Assembly: GCA_963729875.1 (NCBI GenBank)
Contig: CAVSPR010000004.1
Span: forward strand, 1,205,530-1,269,529
Direction of reading: 5' to 3'
From: DATBSL01 sp963729875
GTDB lineage: Bacteria > Acidobacteriota > Vicinamibacteria > Fen-336
DNA: 64,000 bases
Positions 1 through 8,742 of the stretch are shown here, in pieces (position 1 is the stretch's first letter; each line of letters starts with the position of its first letter). The translations under genes were made by a program, and so were the position numbers. A model generated the notes under the pieces. The model had not been told where the DNA came from and made no database searches. It saw nothing but the letters and a program-made list of their open reading frames with translations.

Positions 1-465
1 CCGCGGGCGAACGAGGGGCTCTCTCGCGCTTTCGCCGGCCGCGAGGTCGAGAAGACGTACCTCGCCCTGACCGCCCGGCCCCGGCCGCTGCCGTCGCGCG
101 TTTTCCGAGTCGCAGCTCCGCTGGGGCCCCCGGGGGCCTCGCGCCGCGTCGTGGTGGGAGGCGAGGGGGCGAAGCCGGCCGAGACGGAGGTGATCGTGCG
201 GGAGGTCCTGCCGGGGGGCCTTCTCGTGGAGGTGCGTCCCCTCACCGGCCGCAAGCACCAGGTGCGGGCCCATCTCGCGCACGCCGGGATGCCGGTGCTC
301 GGGGACCGCACCTACGGTGGTGGGGCCGACGTCCCGCGGCTCATGCTCCACGCCTGGCGGCTCCGCCTGAGGCACCCGCTCGGCGGCCGCCCCCTCGCGA
401 TCGAGAGCCCGTGGCCGGCGGACTTCGAGACGGCACTCGGCCGGCTGCGCTCGGGGCGCTACTAG
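1..465 (+). CDS. RluA-family 23S rRNA/tRNA pseudouridine synthase, 5' truncated
   Basis: C-terminal part of an RluA/RsuA-type pseudouridine synthase, which isomerises specific uridines in rRNA or tRNA. The frame is open from base 1, so the N-terminus and the catalytic-Asp motif lie outside the window. Visible family marks are EVEKTYLAL near the start and LTGRKHQVRAHLA followed by VLGDRTYGG, the conserved C-terminal block that binds target RNA. The stop codon overlaps the stop of the convergent aat gene within a CTAG. Which RNA is modified cannot be told from this fragment. Confidence 0.85.
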   Translation, partial: PRANEGLSRAFAGREVEKTYLALTARPRPLPSRVFRVAAPLGPPGASRRVVVGGEGAKPAETEVIVREVLPGGLLVEVRPLTGRKHQVRAHLAHAGMPVLGDRTYGGGADVPRLMLHAWRLRLRHPLGGRPLAIESPWPADFETALGRLRSGRY

Positions 466-1145
466 GCCCCGTCGAAGCGCCAGGGCCCGAGGCGCGTCGG
501 CCGGTCGAGCGCGGCGTGCAGCGCGGCGAGGAACTCGCGCCGGGGCCACTCTCTCGCGCCGAGGGACGCGAGGTGGTCGGTGTGGACCTGGCAGTCGACG
601 AGGGGGATCCCCCAGCGCCCCAGCTGCTCGACGAGGGTGACGAAAGCCACCTTCGAGGCGTCCGTCCGGTGGGCGAACATCGACTCGCCGAAGAAGGCCG
701 CGCCGAGCGACAGGCCGTAGAGGCCGCCGGCGAGCACGTCCCCCTCCCAGGCCTCGACCGAGTGGGCGACGCCCCGGCGGTGGAGCTCCGTGTAGGACTC
801 CACCATGCCGGGCGTGATCCACGTGCCGTCCTGGCCGGGCCGGGGCACGGTGGCGCAGGCGATCATCACATCGGTGAAGGCGCTGTCCACGGTCAGGCGG
901 AAGGTCCCGCGCTTCATCGTCCGGCGCAGGCTGCGCGACACGCGCACCTCGTCGGCGAGGAGGACCATCCGGGGGTCGGGCGAGTGCCAGTGTAGCGGCT
1001 CTCCCTGCCAGGGGAAGATGCCCATCGAGTAGGCGAGGAGCAGCCGCTCCGGGCGGAGGTCGCCGCCGACCGCGATCGGGCCGCGGCGGGGCCCGCGCTC
1101 CGGGGGCGGGAACAGCAGGCGCTCGTCGAGGCGGTAGACGGGCAT
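462..1145 (-). CDS. aat: Leucyl/phenylalanyl-tRNA--protein transferase
   Basis: Transfers Leu or Phe from charged tRNA to proteins with N-terminal Arg or Lys, making N-degrons for ClpS/ClpAP; cytoplasmic. The 227-residue length is normal. Family motifs are MGIFPWQ (about residues 41-47), HWHSPDPRMVL (52-62), GTWIT (107-111) and GESMFAHRTDASKVAFV (153-169). The frame is open further upstream, but the ATG at 1145 (protein beginning MPVYRLDERLLFPPPE) matches the family start. An SspB homologue lies 2 kb away, so two protein-turnover adaptors are near each other, though not in one operon. Confidence 0.95.
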   Translation of the reverse strand: MPVYRLDERLLFPPPERGPRRGPIAVGGDLRPERLLLAYSMGIFPWQGEPLHWHSPDPRMVLLADEVRVSRSLRRTMKRGTFRLTVDSAFTDVMIACATVPRPGQDGTWITPGMVESYTELHRRGVAHSVEAWEGDVLAGGLYGLSLGAAFFGESMFAHRTDASKVAFVTLVEQLGRWGIPLVDCQVHTDHLASLGAREWPRREFLAALHAALDRPTRLGPWRFDGA

Positions 1146-1149
1146 GGCG

Positions 1150-2094
1150 TCAGGCCCGGGTGGGGCCTTCGGTCTCCCGGCCGCTCCACGCGCGCAGGGC
1201 GGCGTGGCAGGCGAGGCCGTCGGTCGCGCGGTCCGTGGCGAGGGCCGACCAGGCGAGGGCGGCCCGGTAGCCGGCACCTCGCGCGAGGTCGAGGATCGCC
1301 CGCGGCCCGATCGAGGCGCCCCGGGTCGGGAACTCGCCGAGGATCACGGGGCGGGGGCCCCCGATCAGCTCGACGGGTCGGGCGAGGGCCGTGACGGAGT
1401 CGAGGCTCTCGTACCAGTGCACCTGCAGCTGGTCGAGGTCGAGTCCGTCCACGAGCCCCACCCACCGGGCGCTGGCGAGGCCGACGGTGAGCGGCTGGGT
1501 GGCGCGGGCGCGGAAGACCGCGAGGAGCTCGGCCAGGAACGCGCGCATCTCGCGGCGCGAGATCGAGCGCCGTGGGTCGAACGTTCCCACGCCGAGCGTC
1601 GCCCACTCCGGCTCGTTGAGGAGGTCCCAGCCGGCGATCGCGCCTTCCCGGCCGAAGCGCTCGGCGAGCGGCGCGAAGACGTGCTCGAGCACGCCGGCGC
1701 GCCGGGGCAGGTCGCGGACGAGGTGACGGCGGCCGCCCAGCTGGACGCCGTCCACTCGCCGGGGCGCGTCGAACCACAGGAAGTCGGTGAGGACGAAGAG
1801 GGCCCGCAGGCCGGTCTCCCGGAGGGCCTCGAGCGCGGCCTCGAGGTCCGGGACGACCCGGTCGTCGAGGGTCACTCGCCCGCCCGCGTCCTCGCGGAGC
1901 CCGGCCCGGCCGTCGCCGAGGAGCCACCAGCGCACGAGCCTCGCCCCGCTCTCCGCGAGCTCCCCCAGGGCGCGCCGGAGCCGCTCCCGGCGCTCGGGGC
2001 GGGCGAGCCCCCCTTCCGGCCGCCAGGCGCTCGCGCCGAAGTCCTGCCCGTAGTCGAGCCAGGGCAGGTTCGCCCCGACGACCAGCTCAGGCAT
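1150..2094 (-). CDS. Clan GH-A (GH5-like) glycoside hydrolase, cytoplasmic
   Basis: Predicted TIM-barrel glycosidase of 314 residues. The putative acid/base Glu is in GWDLLNEPEW (about E161) and the putative nucleophile in VILGEFPT (about E254), the usual NEP/GEF pair of clan GH-A. LVRWWLLGD near residue 55 fits the early barrel strands. There is no signal peptide, so an intracellular role on oligosaccharides or glycosides is likely; the substrate is unknown (beta-mannosidase- or cellulase-like). Its ATG overlaps the end of the upstream DHH gene by 8 bases, implying coupled translation, and aat follows 4 bases downstream. Confidence 0.75.
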   Translation of the reverse strand: MPELVVGANLPWLDYGQDFGASAWRPEGGLARPERRERLRRALGELAESGARLVRWWLLGDGRAGLREDAGGRVTLDDRVVPDLEAALEALRETGLRALFVLTDFLWFDAPRRVDGVQLGGRRHLVRDLPRRAGVLEHVFAPLAERFGREGAIAGWDLLNEPEWATLGVGTFDPRRSISRREMRAFLAELLAVFRARATQPLTVGLASARWVGLVDGLDLDQLQVHWYESLDSVTALARPVELIGGPRPVILGEFPTRGASIGPRAILDLARGAGYRAALAWSALATDRATDGLACHAALRAWSGRETEGPTRA

Positions 2095-2983
2095 TGCGCT
2101 TCAGGGCAGCGACGATCTCGGTGATCCGTGCGTCGGCGGTCGCGGCCGGCAGGTGGCAGGCGCCGGCGCCGACGTGTCCCCCGCCCCCGTAGAGGGACAT
2201 GAGGACGCCGACGTTGGCGTGGGAGGTGCGGTTGAAGATCGACCTCCCGGTCGAGACGGCCACCGTCTCGCGTCCCGGTGCCCACTGGACGCGCACGGCC
2301 ACGTTCGCCTGCGGGAAGAGGGTGAAGACGAGGAAGCGGTTGCCGATCGGGAGGGGGTCGAGGGGGCGGAAGTCGGTGAGGACCACGTTGCCGTCGAGGC
2401 GGGAGTGGGCGAGGGCGGCCTCGCGGAACGCGTGGTCCTGCTCGCGCATGCGCGCGGTCCGCTCGCGCACCTCGGGCAGCGCGAGCACCTCCTCGACCGG
2501 GTGGTCGCGGACGACGGGCAGCAGGAGGTCGAAGTACTCGCGCAGGCTGCCGAGGCCGGTCCGGGAGTCCAGCGTGAGGCCGACGAGGATGTACCCCGAG
2601 GGCGCCACGACGTCGTGCAGCGAGAGCTGGGCCGAGTCCAGGCGATCGGTCTCCGCCAGGAGCGTCTCGTGCCGGGCGAGCTCGGGGTGGGCGGGAGCGT
2701 AGTGCTCGTAGACGAGCCGGGCCGCGCTCGGGGCCTTGCCGTAGCGTCCCCGGAACCCGGTCGGGGGCATCGCCCTGGCGTCCGTGAGGAGGTGGTTGTC
2801 GAACCACATCCCACAGGACGGGTGGTAGGGCAGGTTCGCCAGGATGTCGCCTTGCCCGATGGCGACCCGCCGGTCGGTGACGTCCTGGGGATGGACGAGC
2901 TCGATCGAGTCGAGATGCTCGCACTGCGAGAGCAGCACGGCGCAGGTGAGCCCGTCGAGGTCGGGGCGCGTGACGAGTCTCAT
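2087..2983 (-). CDS. DHH/DHHA1-family phosphoesterase-like protein
   Basis: About 298 residues. The N-terminus MRLVTRPDLDGLTCAVLL resembles the first Asp motif of DHH phosphoesterases, and the C-terminal GGGGHVGAGACHLP is the DHHA1 glycine/His motif. These enzymes hydrolyse phosphodiesters or polyphosphates (NrnA nanoRNase, exopolyphosphatase, c-di-AMP hydrolase relatives). The central canonical DHH triplet is not obvious: FDNHLL (about residue 61) occupies that place, so activity may be altered. The ATG at 2983 was chosen over a GTG at 3001 because the Asp motif begins immediately after it. First gene of a three-gene minus-strand unit with the glycosidase and aat. Confidence 0.7.
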   Translation of the reverse strand: MRLVTRPDLDGLTCAVLLSQCEHLDSIELVHPQDVTDRRVAIGQGDILANLPYHPSCGMWFDNHLLTDARAMPPTGFRGRYGKAPSAARLVYEHYAPAHPELARHETLLAETDRLDSAQLSLHDVVAPSGYILVGLTLDSRTGLGSLREYFDLLLPVVRDHPVEEVLALPEVRERTARMREQDHAFREAALAHSRLDGNVVLTDFRPLDPLPIGNRFLVFTLFPQANVAVRVQWAPGRETVAVSTGRSIFNRTSHANVGVLMSLYGGGGHVGAGACHLPAATADARITEIVAALKRNA

Positions 2984-3038
2984 GGCGGGAGTGAAGCACA
3001 CGCGAAGCGGCGAGACAAGACGCGCACTACAATGGGCC

Positions 3039-3500
3039 GTGCCCGACGACCCGCTCGACTACGCCCGCCTGGTGCGCGAGGCGCTCCGCGACGTGCCCCG
3101 CCAGGCGCTGCGCGTCGCCGCGAGCGACGGCCTGCCGGGCGAGCACCACTTCTACCTGACCTTCCGGACCTCGTACGCCGGGGTCGCGATCCCGCGGGCG
3201 CTCCATGCGCTGCACCCGGAGGAGATGACGATCGTCCTCCAGCACCAGTTCTGGGACCTCGCGGTGGGCGAGGACGCCTTCTCCGTGAGCCTGCGCTTCG
3301 GGGGAGCCCCGGAGCGGCTGCACGTCCCGTTCGCGGCGCTCGTCGCGTTCGCCGACCCCGCGGCCGGCTTCGGCCTGCGCTTCGAGGCGGAGGGCGCGCC
3401 GGAGGCCGAGCCGGTCCCGGCCCCGGTGTCGGCCGGGGAGACGCCGGCCGGGAACGTGGTGGACATCCGGGCCTTCCGCCGCCCGGGCCGCGAGGACTAG
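3039..3500 (+). CDS. sspB: SspB-like ClpXP adaptor
   Basis: 153-residue homologue of SspB, the adaptor that delivers ssrA-tagged peptides to ClpXP. The core from HHFYLTFRTSYAGVAIP through PEEMTIVLQHQFWDL to RLHVPFAALVAFADP strongly resembles the alphaproteobacterial SspB type. The C-terminal end NVVDIRAFRR resembles the short ClpX-binding tail, after an Ala/Pro/Glu-rich linker. Start is the GTG at 3039, just after the divergent DHH gene; the longer upstream frame reads antisense to that gene. Its stop overlaps the convergent flippase-like gene by CTAG. Confidence 0.85.
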   Translation: MPDDPLDYARLVREALRDVPRQALRVAASDGLPGEHHFYLTFRTSYAGVAIPRALHALHPEEMTIVLQHQFWDLAVGEDAFSVSLRFGGAPERLHVPFAALVAFADPAAGFGLRFEAEGAPEAEPVPAPVSAGETPAGNVVDIRAFRRPGRED

Positions 3501-4564
3501 GCGGGCCCGCCCTCCGCGGCGGGAGGGGCGGCAGGCAGGGCCTCGCTCCGGCGGCGGCCCAGCCCCATCAGGACGAAGCCGAGCACGACCCAGAAGAGGT
3601 CCTTGCCCCGCTTGAGCAGGACGAACGCCGTGCCAACCGTGGTCGCGTCCGGGACGGCGAGGGCGCGCAGGCACAGCACGTAGCCCGCGTCCTGGACGCC
3701 GAGGCCACCGGGCACCGGCACCGCCAGCGCGCGGACCAGGATGAGCGCCGTCTCGATGACCATCGCCGCGGGGAGAGGCACGTCGACCCCCAGCAGGCGC
3801 AGGAACAGCCAGGTCTCCAGCGAGCGGACGAGCCAGCCCGCGAGGTAGAGGGCAATCGAGGGGACGAGGCCGGCCGGCTCGCGGCGGAAGAAGGCGGAAA
3901 GGACGTCGTCCGTGTGCCGGAACCGCAGGGCGTTGCGCTCGAGCCACGCGCCCATCCAGCGCCCGCCGAGGCGGTCGAGGCCGCGGTGCAGGCGGTGGGC
4001 GAGGCGGCCGTGGGCGGTGGCGAGGACGCCGGCCAGGGAGGCCGCCACGAGCGCGGCCGAGGTGGCGAGGAGGAGCCAGGGCAGGCCGGCCCGGCCGATC
4101 GTCGCGTTCGAGTCGGCGTCGAGCAGCGGCCAGGCGAGCAGCGTGGCGACGGCGAGGAACAGGCCGTGCGAGACGACCACGAAGAACTTCCTGGCCACGG
4201 TGGCGACGATGCCGAGCTCGGTCGGAACGCCGCAGTGCTGCTTGAGGAGGTAGGGCTGCAGGGTCTCCGACACGACGGAGCCGGAGGGCAGGCCGAGCAT
4301 GAGGGCGTCGACCATCACCCGCACCGCGAGCAGCCCGCGGAAGCGGGGCCGCCCGTCGAGCCGGCCGAAGGAGATCCACCAGCCGAGCGCCTCCGAGAGG
4401 ACGGCCAGCAGGTTGGGGAGCAGGAGCAGCGGCAGGCGCCAGCCGAGCGAGTTCACGAGCCCGAGGGCTCGGCCGAGGTCGGCGGAGCGGACCACGTAGG
4501 CGAGCAGGCCCAGGGACACCAGGGCGGGCACGAGACGCGAGACGTGTCGGAGGAGCCGCCTCAT
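3497..4564 (-). CDS. Lysylphosphatidylglycerol synthase TM-region / flippase-like membrane protein (UPF0104)
   Basis: About 355 residues with many hydrophobic segments. It matches the PF03706-type membrane domain (AglD/MprF N-terminal flippase family), seen best in PVPGGLGVQDAGYV near residue 285 followed by a long Leu/Val helix. These proteins are thought to flip or handle lipids or lipid-linked sugars in the inner membrane; there is no soluble lysyl-transferase domain, so it is not a complete MprF. ATG at 4564 was chosen because RRLLRHVSRLVPALVSLGLLAYVV then gives a positive-inside first helix. No neighbour identifies its substrate. Confidence 0.75.
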   Translation of the reverse strand: MRRLLRHVSRLVPALVSLGLLAYVVRSADLGRALGLVNSLGWRLPLLLLPNLLAVLSEALGWWISFGRLDGRPRFRGLLAVRVMVDALMLGLPSGSVVSETLQPYLLKQHCGVPTELGIVATVARKFFVVVSHGLFLAVATLLAWPLLDADSNATIGRAGLPWLLLATSAALVAASLAGVLATAHGRLAHRLHRGLDRLGGRWMGAWLERNALRFRHTDDVLSAFFRREPAGLVPSIALYLAGWLVRSLETWLFLRLLGVDVPLPAAMVIETALILVRALAVPVPGGLGVQDAGYVLCLRALAVPDATTVGTAFVLLKRGKDLFWVVLGFVLMGLGRRRSEALPAAPPAAEGGPA

Positions 4565-4660
4565 GGCCGGACGGGCGGAGTGTATGCGCATTCGGGACGG
4601 GGGCGCCAGCCTCGTTGCCCGTCCGGACCGACGCGCTTACACTGCAACGAGGAGGTTGCG

Positions 4661-5647
4661 ATCCCGGAACCGCCCGCCAAGGAAACGTTCGACCCGGCCT
4701 TCCTGTCGGAGCTCGAGGGGCTGGTCGCGGACTCTGGGATGGCGGTGTCCTCCGCCGCGCAGGGCGCGGCGGACGCGCGCGGGTACCGGGAGACGCTGGC
4801 GGCCTTCCTCGCCCCGCTCTCGGCGGGAGGGCCGCCGCTCACGGAGCAGGCGTTCCAGGGGCTCGGACCGCACGCGCTCGCCGAGCGCTGCAACGGCCTC
4901 ATCGAGGCCGCGCGCCGCAGCCCGCGCCGGGACGCGGCGCAGGCGGTCGAGAGCTTCGTCGTCTTCTTCCAGGCCCTCGTCCCGACCCTGGCCGAGGGGT
5001 CCTCGCGGGAGATCAAGGCCACGTTCTTCCGCCTCGTGCCCACGCTCGTGCAGACGGCCTGGGAGGACCTCGGCGACGCGGTCGACCGCCGGCGCGAGAG
5101 CCGCGACTCGCTCGGCCTGCTGGAGACGATCCTGCTCGAGGTCTCGAGCGTGCGGCTCGCCCCCGTGGAGAGCGGGATGCTCTTCAAGAGCCTGGACCAG
5201 CTGGCGACGCTCATCGCGGCCGGCGAGTACGCGCTCGCCCGCGACCTGGTCGCGGTGCCGCTGCTGCGCATCCTTCGCAAGAACCGCGTGGCCCGCTCGC
5301 TGTTCCGGCTCATGGAGGTCGAAGTCGCCCTGCAGAACTACATCAAGGAGCGGCTGGGGCACCCGACGCCGCGCATCCGGGTCCCCGAGGACGTGCCGGG
5401 GCTGGCCGACTTCGGGCCGCTGCGCGTCTTCGACGAGGAGGGGCCGGACGGCGTCCGCCACTCGTACCTGCAGGTCCAGCTGCCGGACATCCCCAACCTC
5501 AGCGACATCGTCGTGCACCTCTCGCGCGACGGCGGAGACGAGCGACGCCTGCGGCTCGACGGCCTCGGGAGCGTGCGCTTCGACCTGCCCCCCGGCCTCT
5601 ACGAGATCGGCCTGCTCTACGAGCCCGACCCCTCCCGCGGCGGCTGA
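4661..5647 (+). CDS. Conserved hypothetical protein, probable rare ATC start
   Basis: Unrecognised soluble protein of about 328 residues, mostly alpha-helical in its first two thirds (for example ESFVVFFQALVPTLAEG), ending in a beta-rich stretch (SYLQVQLPDIPNLSDIVVHL). No ATG, GTG or TTG lies in frame between the upstream non-coding region and the ATG at 4738, yet protein-like sequence begins earlier. A perfect AGGAGG (4650-4655) sits 5 bases before an in-frame ATC at 4661, so I place the start there; an ATG miscalled as ATC, or a start at 4738, are alternatives. It overlaps the convergent small membrane protein by 31 bases. Confidence 0.6.
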   Translation: MPEPPAKETFDPAFLSELEGLVADSGMAVSSAAQGAADARGYRETLAAFLAPLSAGGPPLTEQAFQGLGPHALAERCNGLIEAARRSPRRDAAQAVESFVVFFQALVPTLAEGSSREIKATFFRLVPTLVQTAWEDLGDAVDRRRESRDSLGLLETILLEVSSVRLAPVESGMLFKSLDQLATLIAAGEYALARDLVAVPLLRILRKNRVARSLFRLMEVEVALQNYIKERLGHPTPRIRVPEDVPGLADFGPLRVFDEEGPDGVRHSYLQVQLPDIPNLSDIVVHLSRDGGDERRLRLDGLGSVRFDLPPGLYEIGLLYEPDPSRGG

Positions 5648-5940
5648 GCCGGGGGAGTAAGGGCCGGGGGAGGCGGGGCGGCTCGGCCCCGGGTCGCGAT
5701 CACCACGGCGAGCGTCCAGCTGGGGACGAGGTCGACGAACGGCACGAGCTCGGCCAGGAACGTGGGAAGGAACGCCCAGTGCCAGCCCACGAGAGCGACC
5801 ATGGCGGCGGCGGTGGCCACGTCGATCACGTTGTTCAGCGGTGTGAGCTCGGCGGGCAGAAGGGCCACCTGGGAGAGGTCCACCAGGACGGCGAGTGCGC
5901 GGGCGATCCAGACGCGGCGGGGTGTCAGGGGCGGAGCCAT
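5617..5940 (-). CDS. Small hypothetical membrane protein
   Basis: 107 residues with two or three hydrophobic segments (ALAVLVDLSQVALLP, ATAAAMVALVGWHWAFLP and WTLAVVIAT) and an Ala/Pro-rich C-terminal tail. The Pro-containing loop AELTPLNNVID is reminiscent of small two- or three-helix membrane proteins of unknown function. ATG at 5940 is the only good start. It converges with the preceding unknown gene and overlaps its 3' end by 31 bases. Confidence 0.6.
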   Translation of the reverse strand: MAPPLTPRRVWIARALAVLVDLSQVALLPAELTPLNNVIDVATAAAMVALVGWHWAFLPTFLAELVPFVDLVPSWTLAVVIATRGRAAPPPPALTPPAQPPREGSGS

Positions 5941-6027
5941 CGGACGGAGGCTACCAGAGTGAGGCCGCGGCGCGAAGGGGGCGCACGGCGTGCTACCCTC
6001 GCCGCGCCCTCACGCGGGAGGCGGAGA

Positions 6028-6921
6028 ATGCAGAACCGGATGCGGGCAGTACTGGCGCTCGCGCTGGCCGCGGTTGCCGGCCGGGCCGAGGCGCAGCTCG
6101 GCATGTTCTCGACGGAGCAGCGCGTGGCGCTGAGCTCGGAGTGGAAGGGGGAGCGCTTCGCAGACGGGCGGCCGAAGGTGCCCGACGGGCTCCTGGAGCG
6201 GATGAAGGCCGTGACCGCCGAGGAGGCGTGGGGCGTCCTGAACGGCGCCGGCTACCGGCAGCAGTTCGAGAGCGGCTGGAAGGAGATCAACGCGGGGCCC
6301 GCGGGGCGGAGGCTGGTCGGGCGCGTGGTCACCGCCGCCTACGTGCCCCTGCGCCCGGATCTCCAGGGCGCGATCGACCGGGCCGGCGCCGCCGAGGGGC
6401 GCCAGGGCATGAGGCACAACTCCTGGGTGATCGACACCCTGCTGCCCGGCGACGTCCTCGTGGTCGACCTCTACGGGAAGATCGAGAGGGGAACGTTCGT
6501 CGGGGACAACCTCGGCACGTCGGTCTTCGCCAAGACGGGGAAGGGCCTGGTGGTCGACGGCTCGGTGCGCGACCTCTCGGGCCTCCTCGAGATCGAGGGC
6601 TTCCAGGGCTTCGTGCGCGGCTTCCACCCCAGCGCTCTGGCGGACGTGACGCTCGTCGGCCTCAACGTGCCGATCCGCATCGGGGGCGTCACCGTGCTGC
6701 CGGGCGACGTCGTGCTGAGCGACCCCGAGGGGCTGACCTTCGTCCCGCCCCAGCTCGTCGAGCGCGTCGTCGCGAGCTCCGAGGACGTCCGCCGGCGCGA
6801 CGAGTGGGGCCACGCGATGCTCCGGGCGGGCAGGTACACGCCCGGCCAGATCGACTCGAGGTGGACGGAGGCGATGGAGGCCGAGTTCCAGGCCTGGGCG
6901 GCCGCCCGCCGCCCGAAGTAG
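6028..6921 (+). CDS. Exported RraA-family (dimethylmenaquinone methyltransferase-like) protein
   Basis: 297 residues. A Sec signal peptide (MQNRMRAVLALALAAVAGRAEA) precedes a domain of the RraA / 4-hydroxy-4-methyl-2-oxoglutarate aldolase superfamily. The core shows LLPGDVLVVDLYG (about residue 140), GDNLGTSVFAKTGKGLVVDGSVRD (about 155-178), where the GxxD and R-D region forms the metal/substrate site in aldolases, and VLPGDVVLSDPEGLTFVPP near residue 230. RraA members are usually cytoplasmic, so export is unusual. GGGAGGCGGAG lies just before the ATG. The fold assignment is firm; the reaction is not known. Confidence 0.8.
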   Translation: MQNRMRAVLALALAAVAGRAEAQLGMFSTEQRVALSSEWKGERFADGRPKVPDGLLERMKAVTAEEAWGVLNGAGYRQQFESGWKEINAGPAGRRLVGRVVTAAYVPLRPDLQGAIDRAGAAEGRQGMRHNSWVIDTLLPGDVLVVDLYGKIERGTFVGDNLGTSVFAKTGKGLVVDGSVRDLSGLLEIEGFQGFVRGFHPSALADVTLVGLNVPIRIGGVTVLPGDVVLSDPEGLTFVPPQLVERVVASSEDVRRRDEWGHAMLRAGRYTPGQIDSRWTEAMEAEFQAWAAARRPK

Positions 6922-6952
6922 CGTGGCGAGCGGCGGCGGCCCGAGCTTCAGG

Positions 6953-8155
6953 CTACGCAGGCACTCGCGCGCGGCACACCCGCCCCTCGCCCTCGATCCC
7001 GTAGGAGGGGACCGAGGCGGGAACGAGGACCGCGCGGCCCTGGCCGAGCGGGGTGGGCGTGCCGTCGACGCGGACCGCCGTGTCGCCGGACAGGCCGAGG
7101 AGGATCTCGACGCCGCGCCCCGGGCTCGGGGCGAAGGGGCGCGCGGCGGAGACTTCGAGGAGCCCGAGCTCGAACTCCCGCGCCGGCGCGCGGTAGGCCT
7201 TCTCGCCGGGGCCCGCGTCGACGGGCCTCAGCACCTCGGGCGGCCGTCCCTGGAAGACGAGCGTGGCCAGCAGCTCCGGCACGTCCACGTGCTTCGGGGT
7301 GAGGCCGCCCCGCAGGACGTTGTCGGAGTTGGCCATGATCTCGAGCGCCGTCCCCTCGAGGTAGGCGTGGAGCTCGCCGGCGGGGAGGAAGAGCGCGTCG
7401 CCGGCGCAGAGCGCCAGCAGGTTGAGGTAGAGCGGGCTGAGGACGGAGACGTCCCCGGGGTAGTGGGTCATGAGGCGGGCGACCCACTCCCACGCGGGGT
7501 CGGTCTTGCGGCGGCGGGTCGCCTCGACGGTGGACCGCTTGAGGACCGGCGCCTGCTCCTCCGGGTCGAGGGTCATGAGGCGCGCGAAGAGGGCCCGCAG
7601 CGCGAGCGGCGAGGCCTCGCGCGCGAGGCGTCCCAGCTCCGGCGCCAGCTCGGGGCGCACCACCGGCTCCAGGTTGCGGGCGATCTCGTCGGGGGGCCGG
7701 AAGCCGCGCAGGGCGGTGAAGGGCCCCAGCGCGCACACGAGCTCGGGCTTGTGGTTGGGGTCGCGGTAGTTGCGGCGGGGGGCGTCGACGGGGATGCCCT
7801 CCGCGTTCTCCCGCGCCCAGCCGCGGCGGGCCTGCTCCTGGCTGGGGTGGGCCTGGATCGAGAGGGGCTGGGCTGCCGCGAGCACCTTGAGGAGGAACGG
7901 CAGCTCGTTCCCGAACCGGTCGCAGACCTCGGGGCCGAGGATGTTCACGGGGTCGCCCTGGACCACGAGGTCCAGCGTTCCGAGCCCGGCCGGCGACACG
8001 ACCCGGGAGGGGGCCTTGGGGTGGGCCCCGATCCACAGCTCGGCCTCGGGCGCGTCGCCGGGAGAGGGCCGGCCGAGGAAGTCGGCGATCGCGTGGCGTG
8101 AGCCCCACGCGTAGTTCATCACCGGGTTGTCGAGCACGAAGACCGGCTGGGCCAT
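6953..8155 (-). CDS. manA: Mannose-6-phosphate isomerase, class I
   Basis: Zn-dependent isomerase interconverting fructose-6-P and mannose-6-P, feeding GDP-mannose and polysaccharide synthesis. The 400-residue length is normal. Metal ligands are visible: LSIQAHPSQEQA (about residues 98-109, Gln and His), NHKPELVCAL (about 134, Glu) and GELHAYLEG (about 270, His). The N-terminal NYAWGSRHAIADFLG is typical. ATG at 8155 begins MAQPVFVLDNPVMNYAWGS. Flanked by unrelated genes; probably monocistronic with the promoter inside 8156-8281. Confidence 0.95.
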   Translation of the reverse strand: MAQPVFVLDNPVMNYAWGSRHAIADFLGRPSPGDAPEAELWIGAHPKAPSRVVSPAGLGTLDLVVQGDPVNILGPEVCDRFGNELPFLLKVLAAAQPLSIQAHPSQEQARRGWARENAEGIPVDAPRRNYRDPNHKPELVCALGPFTALRGFRPPDEIARNLEPVVRPELAPELGRLAREASPLALRALFARLMTLDPEEQAPVLKRSTVEATRRRKTDPAWEWVARLMTHYPGDVSVLSPLYLNLLALCAGDALFLPAGELHAYLEGTALEIMANSDNVLRGGLTPKHVDVPELLATLVFQGRPPEVLRPVDAGPGEKAYRAPAREFELGLLEVSAARPFAPSPGRGVEILLGLSGDTAVRVDGTPTPLGQGRAVLVPASVPSYGIEGEGRVCRARVPA

Positions 8156-8281
8156 GAGCCGCCCCGACTATATGCCGTTGATAAATAAGGAGTTTGGCGC
8201 GAACGCTCGCAAACGCCCTTGGATGCGTGCGGCGCGTGAGTCTACCACGGGCCACGAGGCTCCGGAACGTGTGAATGGGCG

Positions 8282-8668
8282 CTAGGGGCTGCTTTCGCGC
8301 TTGGTGCGGCTGCCGACAATGGGCTCTGTGGCCTCCTCCTGGAGTCGCTCGGCCCAATCGCAGTCCAACCCGGAGCAGACCAGAAGCCTGGAGCCGTACA
8401 ACGGCCCATCCTGGAGCACCAGGGGTGAGCGGCACGTCGGACACTCGGGGTGGGTCGGTCCGCTGGTCCTTCTCCACTCAGCTTCCGCGTGAGCCATGTA
8501 GCGAGCCCGCTCCCGCTCTCGGTCGTTTGCGTCCTCCCAGAGTCGTCGGGCCTTCCGATCCCGGATCTTCACGAGGACGAAGCCCAGCGACCACAGAAGT
8601 ACAAGCCCGCCCGCGCAGATGCCGGCCACGTAAAGCGTGATGTCGATTGCATCGGTCGGCTGATCCAT
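8282..8668 (-). CDS. Membrane-anchored zinc-ribbon-like hypothetical protein
   Basis: 128 residues. One N-terminal transmembrane helix (VAGICAGGLVLLWSLGFVLV) is followed by a charged helical linker rich in Arg/Glu and then a cytoplasmic part with CPTCRSPLVL and LVCSGLDCDW, four Cys that could form a zinc ribbon. No family name is recognised. The 126 bases between it and manA contain no gene. Confidence 0.6.
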   Translation of the reverse strand: MDQPTDAIDITLYVAGICAGGLVLLWSLGFVLVKIRDRKARRLWEDANDRERERARYMAHAEAEWRRTSGPTHPECPTCRSPLVLQDGPLYGSRLLVCSGLDCDWAERLQEEATEPIVGSRTKRESSP

Positions 8669-8742
8669 TTTCAGTCCCAGCCTCGACGGGGTCTTCCGTG
8701 GCGTTGGCTTTCTGTTGGTTTCTTATCACAAGATGCGGAAAG

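Noticed and set aside
2153..5647. A 1164-codon open frame on the plus strand covering several genes
   Set aside because: Only the last part (from about 4661) has protein-like composition; the rest is antisense to the DHH and flippase-like genes and is a product of high G+C.
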